This document shows positions 23,835 to 31,787 of a stretch of DNA of 34,185 nt, piece after piece. Every line of letters starts with the position of its first letter. The first letter of the stretch is position 1. Made by a program: the position numbers and the translations under genes. The notes below the pieces were generated by a model. It worked only from the letters and a program-made list of their open reading frames with translations. It made no database searches and was not told the DNA's origin. Source of the DNA: an uncultured Flavobacteriaceae bacterium (GTDB taxonomy: Bacteria > Bacteroidota > Bacteroidia > Flavobacteriales > Flavobacteriaceae); NCBI GenBank assembly GCA_905479095.1, contig CAJQLD010000084.1, positions 1 through 34,185 of the forward strand. The letters are read 5' to 3'.

Positions 23835-25060
23835 AATTAAGCAACTCTCGTTTCACCTTTGGTGTACTCCTTTTGATGTTAATGTTGCATATAAGCAGCT
23901 TTTCTCAAAGTAAGAAGCAGCAGGAATTGGAGGAACGTCGCCGTGAATTACAACGCGAAATACAACAAATAGGAAGCTTGCTGTTCGAAGGAAAAAAAGA
24001 ACAAAAATCGGTTGTATCCGTTGTGGAAGATTTGAATTTTAAGATTAAGGTCAGAAAAAACCTCATTGGAATTACCAATCAACAAACCAATCTTTTAACG
24101 CGTGAAATTAATAGTAATCAAACCAAAATTTCAAAACTAAGAGAAAAACTCAAAGCATTGAAAACCGATTATGCGAAGATGATTGTAAAGTCTTACAAGA
24201 GCCGAGCGGACCAGAGTAAGCTCATGTTTTTACTGTCGTCCACTAATTTTCAACAAGCCTATAAGCGTCTGCAATATATTAAGCAATATGCAAATTATCA
24301 AAAGTTGCAAGCCGAACTTATTAAAACAGAAACCACCAAAATGCAACAGCTAAACAGTGCGTTGGTGATTCAAAAAAAGAACAAGCAGGCGCTAATTGAT
24401 GCCAATAAAACAGCGAAATCTATTTTAGACAAAGAACGTGTTCAACAAGAATCTTTGATAAAAGAAATTAAAAATAATTTATCGCAGTTTACGGCTCAAA
24501 TAAAAACCAAACAACGCGAATCGAATAAGATTGATAAAGAAATCAAAAAGATTATTCAGGCTGCGATTGCTGCTTCGAATAAAAAAGCAGGAAAATCGAC
24601 GACTCGTAAAGTGTTTTCATTAACTCCAGAGCAGAAAGTTTTGGCAGCTAATTTCACATCCAATAAAGGAAAACTTCCATGGCCAGTTACTAATGGTGTT
24701 GTGAAGTTGCGGTATGGAAACAATCCGTCTCCAATCGATCCGTCGTTAACAATTAAAAGTAACGGTGTTCGTATTGCCACGAGCAAAGGGGGGCAAGTTC
24801 GGGCTGTTTTCGAAGGGGTGGTACAAGGGATTATGACGCCTAAAAACGGGAACAATACCATCATGATTCGGCATGGAAATTATATCACGATTTACAAAAA
24901 CCTCTCTAAGTTTTATGTCAATAAAGGGGATACCGTGACTACAAAACAAGCGATCGGCGAAGTCATTACCAACAAAGCATCTGGCGAGTCGATTCTAAGT
25001 TTTGGAATTTACAAAGACAGCTCTACACAAGATCCTTCGACCTGGATCTATCGATTGTAA
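23831..25060 (+). CDS. EnvC-like murein hydrolase activator (degenerate M23/LytM)
   Basis: A 409-residue exported protein with a signal peptide, a long coiled coil rich in Lys/Gln/Glu (about residues 25-240) and a C-terminal LytM/M23 domain (from about residue 280; GVRIATSKGGQVRAVFEGVV, IMIRHGNYITIYKNLS). In active M23 enzymes the last motif carries HxH or YAHLS-type zinc ligands; here the corresponding segment reads YKNLS, and the first zinc His is not evident either, so it is probably not an enzyme. This is the state of E. coli EnvC, which activates amidases at the division site. The 4-base overlap with the DUF4292 gene indicates a common operon. An amidase partner is not encoded in the window. 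Confidence 0.85.
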   Translation: MKLSNSRFTFGVLLLMLMLHISSFSQSKKQQELEERRRELQREIQQIGSLLFEGKKEQKSVVSVVEDLNFKIKVRKNLIGITNQQTNLLTREINSNQTKISKLREKLKALKTDYAKMIVKSYKSRADQSKLMFLLSSTNFQQAYKRLQYIKQYANYQKLQAELIKTETTKMQQLNSALVIQKKNKQALIDANKTAKSILDKERVQQESLIKEIKNNLSQFTAQIKTKQRESNKIDKEIKKIIQAAIAASNKKAGKSTTRKVFSLTPEQKVLAANFTSNKGKLPWPVTNGVVKLRYGNNPSPIDPSLTIKSNGVRIATSKGGQVRAVFEGVVQGIMTPKNGNNTIMIRHGNYITIYKNLSKFYVNKGDTVTTKQAIGEVITNKASGESILSFGIYKDSSTQDPSTWIYRL

Positions 25061-25063
25061 AAG

Positions 25064-25573
25064 TTAATTAAAAAGCGCTTTTAATTCCGTAGCATCTTGA
25101 GCCTTCATTTTCCCAGCCAATACTAAACTTAATTGTTTGCGACGTAAAGCGCCTTCAAAACGTTTAATCTCTTCGTCTGTTTCAGGCACTAATTGTGGAA
25201 TGACTACAGGAGACCCAGTGTTGTCAACCGCCACGAAAGTGTAAATGGCTTCGTTAACCTTAATAGACTCTTTAGAGGTCTTATTGTCGACCCAAACATC
25301 AATATAAACTTCCATTGAACTTTTAAAAGCACGAGATACTTTTGCTTCTACAGTAACGATGCTTCCTAAAGGAACAGGATGTTTAAATGCCACATGATTC
25401 ACAGAGGCAGTGACTACGATTTTTCCCGAATGACGTTGGGCAGCGATACTCGCAGCACGATCCATTCGCGCTAATAACTCACCACCAAATAATGTATGAA
25501 TGGCGTTGGTTTCACTTGGAAGAACCGAGTCGGTCATCGTAGTTTTTGAGTCTTGAGGGTGTTTGGATTCCAT
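25064..25573 (-). CDS. Acyl-CoA thioesterase (hotdog fold, YciA/BACH-like)
   Basis: A 169-residue cytoplasmic hotdog-fold protein that hydrolyses acyl-CoA to free acid and CoA. The segment HTLFGGELLARMDRAASIAA carries the hotdog helix with the Asp expected of the YciA/BACH group, and KIVVTASVNHVAFKHPVP and TFVAVDNTGSPVVIP fit the same family. It is convergent with the EnvC-like gene, 3 bases apart; a short palindrome AAAAGCGCTTTT (25071-25082) in its final codons might aid termination. The 73 bases to the upstream SPOR gene contain a perfect hairpin. The substrate chain length cannot be inferred. Confidence 0.9.
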   Translation of the reverse strand: MESKHPQDSKTTMTDSVLPSETNAIHTLFGGELLARMDRAASIAAQRHSGKIVVTASVNHVAFKHPVPLGSIVTVEAKVSRAFKSSMEVYIDVWVDNKTSKESIKVNEAIYTFVAVDNTGSPVVIPQLVPETDEEIKRFEGALRRKQLSLVLAGKMKAQDATELKALFN

Positions 25574-25600
25574 AAATTTAGAATGTATAATGAGGGATAG

Positions 25601-25618
25601 AGTACAGAAACCTGTACT
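25601..25618. repeat. Perfect hairpin AGTACAG-aaac-CTGTACT
   Basis: A 7-base-pair perfect inverted repeat with a 4-base loop, between the SPOR-domain gene and the thioesterase gene, both on the minus strand. No T-run follows on either strand, so it is not a standard terminator; a processing hairpin or dimeric operator is possible. Confidence 0.45.
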
Positions 25619-25646
25619 AAGTTGTTAGTATAAAGGCTGAAGTGAA

Positions 25647-26585
25647 TTACGGAATATTTTTGATCAACATCCATGCAGCACGATCCTGTGCTTTTCTGAT
25701 TTTAAAAAGGGCTTTTTCTGCTTCTTTACGAGTTTCGAAACTCTCGTAAACAACTTGGTGTAGTCCAAATCTGTTTTTACCGATTTTTCGCGCATTAAAC
25801 CCTAACGCTTTTAGCTGATTTAGTTTTTTGTTACAGTTGGCTTCAATTCTAAAAGCACCCGCAACAACGTGAAAATTTCCGCTTTGCTTTTTTAAATTAA
25901 CCATGACCGCAGGCAATGGGTTTTCAATGACAAAGGTTGCTTCTTGTATTTTGTTATCTAAGGTTGCAGTTGCGGTATCAATGGCTAAATTATTCTGACG
26001 CTCAATTTGAGTCAGGTACAAATTAGATCCAATTGAACCACTCAACCCAAGGGCAAGTACCGCAATAGCGGCATATTTCATGTATTGATTGAATTTAGAT
26101 CGCGTTGGAGACAAGGCGATAGCACCAGTGGCTTCTAGTTTTTCAACAATTGCTTGATGTGCTTGTCGTTCAATTGATGGCGATACAAAACCAGCTAACC
26201 CAAAAGATTCAGTCAAGTAATTAAGAGTTTCCGACGGAGCAAACATCACTTTTCCTTCTTTAGAAGTGGATAATTCGCCAATATTTTTGAATTCAATAGT
26301 TTCCCCTTTTTCTAAACTCGATTTAAGTTGTGAAACTTGTGTTTCAATTTTGCGAGTCGCTGCTTCGTATGGAATGTTTTCAACCTCTGAAATATAGGAG
26401 GCTAAAAGACCATCGTTAGATTGCAGCTGTGCATTAAATGACAACCGTTTTTGTGGCGGATAAAAATCATTGGTGGCCTCATTAATCTTTGCCGAAACAG
26501 GATGCGATAAAAAGGCTCCGAAATTTGGAAGTGTTACGCATTCATAACGGTAAAGTAAATCGCTTATGTACTGATTTAGTTGCAT
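25647..26585 (-). CDS. HU-CCDC81 and SPOR domain protein
   Basis: A 312-residue bitopic inner-membrane protein. The N-terminus has two tandem prokaryotic HU-CCDC81-type domains (LNQYISDLLYRYECVTLPNFG, and about residues 60-130 with IEFKNIGELSTSKEGKVMF). A transmembrane helix (YAAIAVLALGLSGSIGSNLYL, about residues 170-190) and a C-terminal periplasmic SPOR domain (FHVVAGAFRIEANCNKKLNQ) follow. SPOR domains bind denuded septal peptidoglycan; HU-type domains may bind DNA or act in assembly, so the protein could link the nucleoid or cytoplasmic partners to the division wall. This is inference from the family architecture, which is common in Bacteroidota. It is divergent from the surface operon at 26763. 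Confidence 0.88.
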   Translation of the reverse strand: MQLNQYISDLLYRYECVTLPNFGAFLSHPVSAKINEATNDFYPPQKRLSFNAQLQSNDGLLASYISEVENIPYEAATRKIETQVSQLKSSLEKGETIEFKNIGELSTSKEGKVMFAPSETLNYLTESFGLAGFVSPSIERQAHQAIVEKLEATGAIALSPTRSKFNQYMKYAAIAVLALGLSGSIGSNLYLTQIERQNNLAIDTATATLDNKIQEATFVIENPLPAVMVNLKKQSGNFHVVAGAFRIEANCNKKLNQLKALGFNARKIGKNRFGLHQVVYESFETRKEAEKALFKIRKAQDRAAWMLIKNIP

Positions 26586-26605
26586 AAACCAAAGTTATAA
26601 TTTTT

Positions 26606-26637
26606 TTTGTAAAAACAATTATATTTCTCTACTTTTG
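26606..26637 (+). promoter_or_regulatory. Strong Bacteroidota-type promoter of the three-gene surface operon
   Basis: TTTG (26606-26609) and TACTTTTG (26630-26637) are separated by exactly 20 bases, matching the consensus TTTG-N19-21-TAnnTTTG. The start should be near 26644, giving a leader of about 120 bases before the ATG at 26763, long enough for regulation. Confidence 0.7.
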
Positions 26638-26762
26638 TGTAGTTAGAGTTTTTATTGTGTTAAACTTCAACTTTCACCTTCCTAAGTATACTCTTTGTTA
26701 ATTTATTTATGCGAATGTGTTAAGCGCTTTATACAAGTGTTTTTTCAGTTTTCAATAATTAA

Positions 26763-27287
26763 ATGAATTTACGAATGCGCATTAAAGAGAAGTTTTTATC
26801 CAGCACCAGAAATCTGCTATTCATTTTAGCGCTGTTTTTGTTTACCACTTCCGTCTATGCCCAGTTACACCATCAATCCATTGGAGCGTTAGGAAGCAGC
26901 CAAGTCCGTGGTAATTATTCAATCTCTCAAACAGTCGGGCAATCGTCTGTCATTGGATCCTCTGAATTAACTTCAACATCTGTTATACAAGGGTATCAAC
27001 ATCCCATGTTTAATAACTATACAGTACAATCTATTTCAAATTTAGAGGGGATTAAATTTTATCCAAATCCATTTTCAACCCAACTCAACTTTGAGTTTCA
27101 GTCGGAGTATGATCCCATTCAAATTACAATTATAGATATCCTGGGTCGAAACGTATTGACAACCACAGTGCAAACCTCAAATAAATCTATTTTATTAGAC
27201 CTCCCTTTTCTTTCTGACAGTGAATATATCATTTCGCTGATTGGTCAAAACCTTAATTTCCAAACTAAAATCATAAAGAAACTTTGA
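26763..27287 (+). CDS. Small T9SS-sorted surface protein
   Basis: A 174-residue exported protein. The signal peptide ends near residue 37 (TTSVYAQ), followed by a Ser/Gly/Gln-rich segment (GNYSISQTVGQSSVIGSS, VIQGYQHP) common at the front of small flavobacterial sorted proteins. A full T9SS type A sorting domain (about 95-174) follows, with GIKFYPNPFSTQLNF, ITIIDILGRNVL and the final TKIIKKL. About half of the mature protein is therefore the sorting signal, leaving little room for an enzyme. It heads an operon; its stop overlaps the TTG start of the next gene. Function unknown; a scaffold or anchor for the large protein downstream is possible. Confidence 0.82.
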   Translation: MNLRMRIKEKFLSSTRNLLFILALFLFTTSVYAQLHHQSIGALGSSQVRGNYSISQTVGQSSVIGSSELTSTSVIQGYQHPMFNNYTVQSISNLEGIKFYPNPFSTQLNFEFQSEYDPIQITIIDILGRNVLTTTVQTSNKSILLDLPFLSDSEYIISLIGQNLNFQTKIIKKL

Positions 27288-28342
27288 AAAATTTAATCAC
27301 AATTATTAGTGTTTTACTTATTTGGACAACAGGGTCAGCACAAGAAATTTCTCTTGAAACAGGACTCAATTTTACTTCATACGACTATGAAAACTCTATG
27401 GGGGTCTCCAACGAAAATGTGACCTCCTCTTCGGGGCTTTATTCTCGTTTAGGACTGGCGTCTTTCCGATTGCTCAAACAAAAAATTAACTACGGAATTA
27501 GCTTTCAACAGTTTAATGCAACCGGAGGAGATGGCTATGAAAATTATGATTGGAAAACGAATTATCTAGGAGGGTTTCTTCAGTATCAAAAACCAATTTA
27601 TAAAAACCTATTAGCGATTCAAGCAAGTGCAGACTTCCTTTATTTAGCGTCGGGGAAACAAAAAATTGGAGGCGAAACATTTAGCCTAAATGATGAAAAA
27701 GAAGTCAATGGATTTTGGCTTAACCCCAGTATAGGGCTTTTCACCAAAATCATTGATTCAAATACTTTTGGGCTGGACCTTGGTTATAATTTTTCGATGG
27801 CGATAAAACCGAACGATCAAGGATCGGAATCCCTTTCGTATGTATCCAATCAACTCTATTTTAGAATTCATTTGAAAACAAACAAACAAGACGCTCAAGA
27901 TCATGAACACAACAACTCTAACGTTGGTGCTCCAGGGAATCAAGTAAACATGGCCCAAGAAATCCAAACTTTAAAATTGGCCATAAATTCACTTAAACAA
28001 CCTTCCAAACAAATACCAGAAGTCACGGTCTTTTTTAATCTAGATTCTTATAAAATTGATAAAGATCAATATCAAAAACTGGAAGCTCTCGCCGATTATT
28101 TACGAAACAATACAGCGACAGCAGCAACCCTTGTTGGGTATGCCGATGACACGACAGGAAATACAGAGTCCAATCAAACACTCTCTGACAACAGGGCGCT
28201 AAGTGTTCGGGAATTTTTAATTTCTAAGCAAGTAAACCCAACACAATGTACCGTCAAAGGGGCAGGTGAAACCAGTCAGTTCAATCAAAAAATTTATGAT
28301 TCTAATCGAAGGGTTCTAATCGTTTTAACGCAAAAACAGTAA
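27284..28342 (+). CDS. Outer-membrane barrel with C-terminal OmpA peptidoglycan-binding domain
   Basis: A 352-residue protein starting at a TTG that overlaps the previous stop (TTGA). The signal peptide (LITIISVLLIWTTGSAQ) leads to a roughly 200-residue beta-barrel (EISLETGLNFTSYDYEN, INYGISFQQF, FGLDLGYNFSM), a linker (HEHNNSNVGAPGNQ) and an OmpA-like domain from about residue 245. That domain has TVFFNLDSYKIDKDQYQKLE and SDNRALSVREFL, where the conserved Asp and Arg bind peptidoglycan, and ends RRVLIVL. It should tie the outer membrane to the cell wall. It lies between a T9SS-sorted protein and a giant adhesin-like protein, with gaps of -4 and 2 bases, which suggests all three work together at the surface. 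Confidence 0.87.
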   Translation: MKNLITIISVLLIWTTGSAQEISLETGLNFTSYDYENSMGVSNENVTSSSGLYSRLGLASFRLLKQKINYGISFQQFNATGGDGYENYDWKTNYLGGFLQYQKPIYKNLLAIQASADFLYLASGKQKIGGETFSLNDEKEVNGFWLNPSIGLFTKIIDSNTFGLDLGYNFSMAIKPNDQGSESLSYVSNQLYFRIHLKTNKQDAQDHEHNNSNVGAPGNQVNMAQEIQTLKLAINSLKQPSKQIPEVTVFFNLDSYKIDKDQYQKLEALADYLRNNTATAATLVGYADDTTGNTESNQTLSDNRALSVREFLISKQVNPTQCTVKGAGETSQFNQKIYDSNRRVLIVLTQKQ

Positions 28343-28344
28343 GT

Positions 28345-31300
28345 ATGCAAAATATATTTCAACCTCTAAAATTCGTTCTATTTTTATGTCTTTTCAATGC
28401 TACATTTATAGCGGCTCAAGACCAACGCAGCGGAATTAGTTATCAGGCCCTGATCTTAAATACAAGCGAAGTAGAACTTCCGGGCGCCAATCAAAAAGAC
28501 AGTCCATTAAGAAATAAGGAGATCTGTCTTCAATTTTCACTCATTGACGAAACAGGGAATTATGAATATATAGAGCATGTCAGAACCACTACTGATTCTC
28601 AAGGAATGGTTAATTTGGTAATTGGTACAGGCACTCCAGTTGGCGGTAGTCAGTGGAGTGATATCGAATGGTCTGCTGCGATGAAATCCCTAAAAGTCGA
28701 TTTTGATATTACGGGACAGTGCAACGCTTTCGAAGCATTAAGCTTACAACAACTCACAGCCGTTCCGTTTGCATTATATGCGCCAGGAGCTGGAACTGAA
28801 GGGCCTCAAGGCGAAGCTGGCGAGCCAGGTGAAGATGGTGAAGCAGGTGAAGACGGTGAAGACGGTGAAGCAGGTGTTTCAGGCGAGGAAGGACCATCGG
28901 CCTATGAGATATGGCTAGATCTTGGCAACACAGGAACAGAACAAGAATTTATAGACTCACTTAAAGGAGCTGATGGTGAAGATGGTGATGACTTTGCCTT
29001 TGAACTTCCTGACGGAGTTGAAAATGGAGACTACCTACAATGGATATGGAATGGCACAAGCTGGGACATTACTGTTATTACACCCGATGATACTAGCATT
29101 ATTCTAATTTCATCCACTGGAACCAATAATCAATCGGTTTGTGCCAATGTTGAGATTGAACCAATTTTTTATTCATTTTCTGAAGTAGTTTCTGGAATAA
29201 CGGTGATTGGACTGCCATCAGGACTCACTTTTGAACTTACAAACAATGAATTGGTCATCTCTGGAAAAATTACCCAGCAACTATTGCAAACAAGTACTTT
29301 TGAGTACCAAGTCCAAGTGCCACAGTCGAATGGTCCGAATAGAGTTGCCTATGGAAAAATCACATTCGAACCAGCTCCTCAAATTCTGCTAGATCTTGGC
29401 GAGCAAAACGTAAGCTCATGCCTTCTCGAGCCCATAGAACCCATAGAGTACCTTATCGAAAATTCTCAATCAAGCGCAACGATTACAGGCTTGCCCTCTG
29501 GAATTACCTCGTCGATTGTTGGGAATCGGATCATCATTCAAGGCATCCCCGACAGCACTCTAATCGACGGTTCCTCGTACATTTACACTATCGAGACCGA
29601 TCCAGGAACTTGTGCTGCCGTTTCAATCACTGGAACCCTAAGTTTTACTGATTGTAGTACATGTTATCCAACTGCTGAAGCTGGAGCTGATGCAACAATT
29701 TGTTCTGGTGAGATCTTTCAAATAGCAGGAAACGTGGGGAATGCAACCAATATTTTTTGGACAACTAGTGGAAATGGAACTTTTGATAATTCCAACTCCC
29801 CTAATCCTAAATATGTCCCAACAAATGAAGATTTTAATTCTGGTTCAGTAACCCTTACTGTAAAAGCTCAAAATGACTCATGTGGGAGTCTTGAAGAGCT
29901 AGAGGATTCTATGGTATTAAGTATTTCTGATTGTTCTTCAATTGATGTAACCTTAATTAACAATATTGAAGCCATAGTTTTTGCAAATGCTGTAACCTTT
30001 GGCGCAGAAATAGTAACTGATAATATTCAAAATATAGCTTCAGCGGGGCTTTGTTATAATACTACTGGTGGACCGACAACCTTAGATCCAAAAGTAGAGC
30101 AAGCCTATTATGATGGCGGATTCTGGAAAGAAGTCCCTCCTATTTTTGAGCTGGATTTGGTTGGAGTTCCTGTAGACTCATTATTTGTAAGGCCTTTTGT
30201 GACCACAATTGGTGGGGATACCGTTTATGGTAATCAAATTGCAATAGCTAACGAAGACCCAAACCGAAATCATATTTATAATTTTTCTACGGATTCAGGA
30301 GATTTTAGCCCTGAAAACTATACAATCACTACTACTTCTGAAATCACATTTCAAAATATAATCTCTTTAAGAAATTTAAATTGGGAATATGGCTCTCCAA
30401 ACTACAGTAATATAGTGATTGTTAACTTTCCTAGTTTGGATAGGATTCAGGGAAATTTGATTTTAAATTATGAATACTCACTAAGGGAATTCAACGCACC
30501 TAAACTAAGGGAAATTTCAAATAGGCTAAATGTGGGTTTTAATAATATTGAAAATTTTTTATTGCCAAATTTATTGTCCATTGCAGGTGGGGGTTCTATT
30601 TCTCGAAATGAAAATTTAGAGGAGATAGATTTAGATAGTTTGGAAGAAATAGGGAGCAGTTTTGCGATAAATTACAATAATCTTCTTTCTGTTATTAACC
30701 TAAATAATTTTTACAAAGGTAGACGGTATGATGGATATCATGGTGGAGATTTAACAATCAACAATAATTCAAATTTGAAAACTATTAATTTAGGGACTGG
30801 CTTGGATTTAGAAACTAAAATACAAATTTTCAATAATGAAAAATTAGAAGAAATAAATGTTAATAATATTACAAATGTAGTGTCAGGTGAAATAAATATT
30901 CAAAATAATGAGACATTAAAAAGCGTTAGTTTTAATAGTTTAAAATCTTCAAATGATGTTAAAGATAAAGATTATTGGCATGAACCTTACATTTTAATTA
31001 GTAACAATAAATTGTTAGAGGAAATTAATGCGCCAAGTCTAGAAGATTTTTATAAAATAACCATAAATAATAATGACTCTCTTTCTGAAGTAATTTTCCC
31101 TGAACTTACAACTGTTCATAAAAACTTAAGTGTTCAAAATAATGGCAGCCTTTCTAAGATTCACATGCCAAAATTAGAGACAACGGGTGATAAAGTCTAC
31201 AATCAAAATTCTTTTTATTTAAATTCTAATCAAACTCTAAATGACATTAATTTTGAATCATTACTTAAGGTGTATACAAGTCTAACAGTTCAAAACAACC

Positions 31301-31734
31301 AACAATTAGATTTAAATGACTTCCCTTGTAAGCTCTTTGTGCTAGAGAATGATGGACTTGATTGTACGTTTGGAGATATTAATGTGTCAAATAATTTAGA
31401 TGATACCTATTGTTTCCAAGACCCTAGTTTGATTCCACCAATTGACATACAAACCGTTGCTGCATTTAATATCAGCTCTGACCAAGCACAAACAGCTACT
31501 AACATCACCTCATACACTAAAATGAAATCTAGAGGTATTGTTTGGAGTACATCCGCGAACCCTACAATTGATGATGTTAATGATTTTTCATCTGAAAATG
31601 GAAGTCTAAACGGACCATATGATTCTTATATGTATAATCTTCAACCTAACACAACCTATTATTTTAGAGCTTATGGTGAGGATTGTAATGGAGTGTTTTA
31701 TGGAAATGAGTTAGAGTTTATTACGTTACCATAA
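28345..31734 (+). CDS. Large multidomain surface protein with collagen-like and leucine-rich-like repeats
   Basis: A 1129-residue exported, probably surface or secreted protein. In order: signal peptide (to about residue 24); a conserved N-domain (GISYQALILNTSEVELPGAN) typical of flavobacterial tail-fibre-like proteins; collagen-like GXY triplets (residues 153-185) with SAYEIWLDLGNTGTEQEF, a motif shared by bacterial collagen-like proteins; Ig-like or PKD-like modules (about 250-540); repeats of about 22-27 residues with the form I-NN--L--I--P-L (about 680-1010), like receptor L-domain or Ecm33 leucine-rich repeats; and a final fibronectin-like domain ending EFITLP. No T9SS sorting domain is evident, unlike its operon partner at 26763. 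An adhesin or matrix protein is most likely. The leucine-rich part appears more AT-rich than the N-terminal half. Confidence 0.8.
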   Translation: MQNIFQPLKFVLFLCLFNATFIAAQDQRSGISYQALILNTSEVELPGANQKDSPLRNKEICLQFSLIDETGNYEYIEHVRTTTDSQGMVNLVIGTGTPVGGSQWSDIEWSAAMKSLKVDFDITGQCNAFEALSLQQLTAVPFALYAPGAGTEGPQGEAGEPGEDGEAGEDGEDGEAGVSGEEGPSAYEIWLDLGNTGTEQEFIDSLKGADGEDGDDFAFELPDGVENGDYLQWIWNGTSWDITVITPDDTSIILISSTGTNNQSVCANVEIEPIFYSFSEVVSGITVIGLPSGLTFELTNNELVISGKITQQLLQTSTFEYQVQVPQSNGPNRVAYGKITFEPAPQILLDLGEQNVSSCLLEPIEPIEYLIENSQSSATITGLPSGITSSIVGNRIIIQGIPDSTLIDGSSYIYTIETDPGTCAAVSITGTLSFTDCSTCYPTAEAGADATICSGEIFQIAGNVGNATNIFWTTSGNGTFDNSNSPNPKYVPTNEDFNSGSVTLTVKAQNDSCGSLEELEDSMVLSISDCSSIDVTLINNIEAIVFANAVTFGAEIVTDNIQNIASAGLCYNTTGGPTTLDPKVEQAYYDGGFWKEVPPIFELDLVGVPVDSLFVRPFVTTIGGDTVYGNQIAIANEDPNRNHIYNFSTDSGDFSPENYTITTTSEITFQNIISLRNLNWEYGSPNYSNIVIVNFPSLDRIQGNLILNYEYSLREFNAPKLREISNRLNVGFNNIENFLLPNLLSIAGGGSISRNENLEEIDLDSLEEIGSSFAINYNNLLSVINLNNFYKGRRYDGYHGGDLTINNNSNLKTINLGTGLDLETKIQIFNNEKLEEINVNNITNVVSGEINIQNNETLKSVSFNSLKSSNDVKDKDYWHEPYILISNNKLLEEINAPSLEDFYKITINNNDSLSEVIFPELTTVHKNLSVQNNGSLSKIHMPKLETTGDKVYNQNSFYLNSNQTLNDINFESLLKVYTSLTVQNNQQLDLNDFPCKLFVLENDGLDCTFGDINVSNNLDDTYCFQDPSLIPPIDIQTVAAFNISSDQAQTATNITSYTKMKSRGIVWSTSANPTIDDVNDFSSENGSLNGPYDSYMYNLQPNTTYYFRAYGEDCNGVFYGNELEFITLP
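28801..28899 (+). repeat. Collagen-like GXY triplets, 9-base coding repeats
   Basis: Eleven consecutive GXY triplets are encoded, with near-identical units based on GGTGAAGAC/GATGGTGAA and GGTGAAGCA, so the DNA is a tandem 9-base array. Such arrays may change length by slippage without breaking the frame. Confidence 0.8.
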
Positions 31735-31787
31735 ATTTAGGGATATGTTTGTAGGGTTGCTTATATTTACAGCAAACATAGCCCCCT

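Noticed and set aside
25066-25086. Palindrome AAAAGCGCTTTT with AATT flanks as a bidirectional terminator
   Set aside because: The GC core is only four bases, the outer pairing needs a bulge, and it encodes the thioesterase C-terminus; support is too weak for a separate terminator entry.
28801-28899. CRISPR-like short repeats
   Set aside because: The repeated units are in-frame GXY codons within a coding gene and have no spacers.
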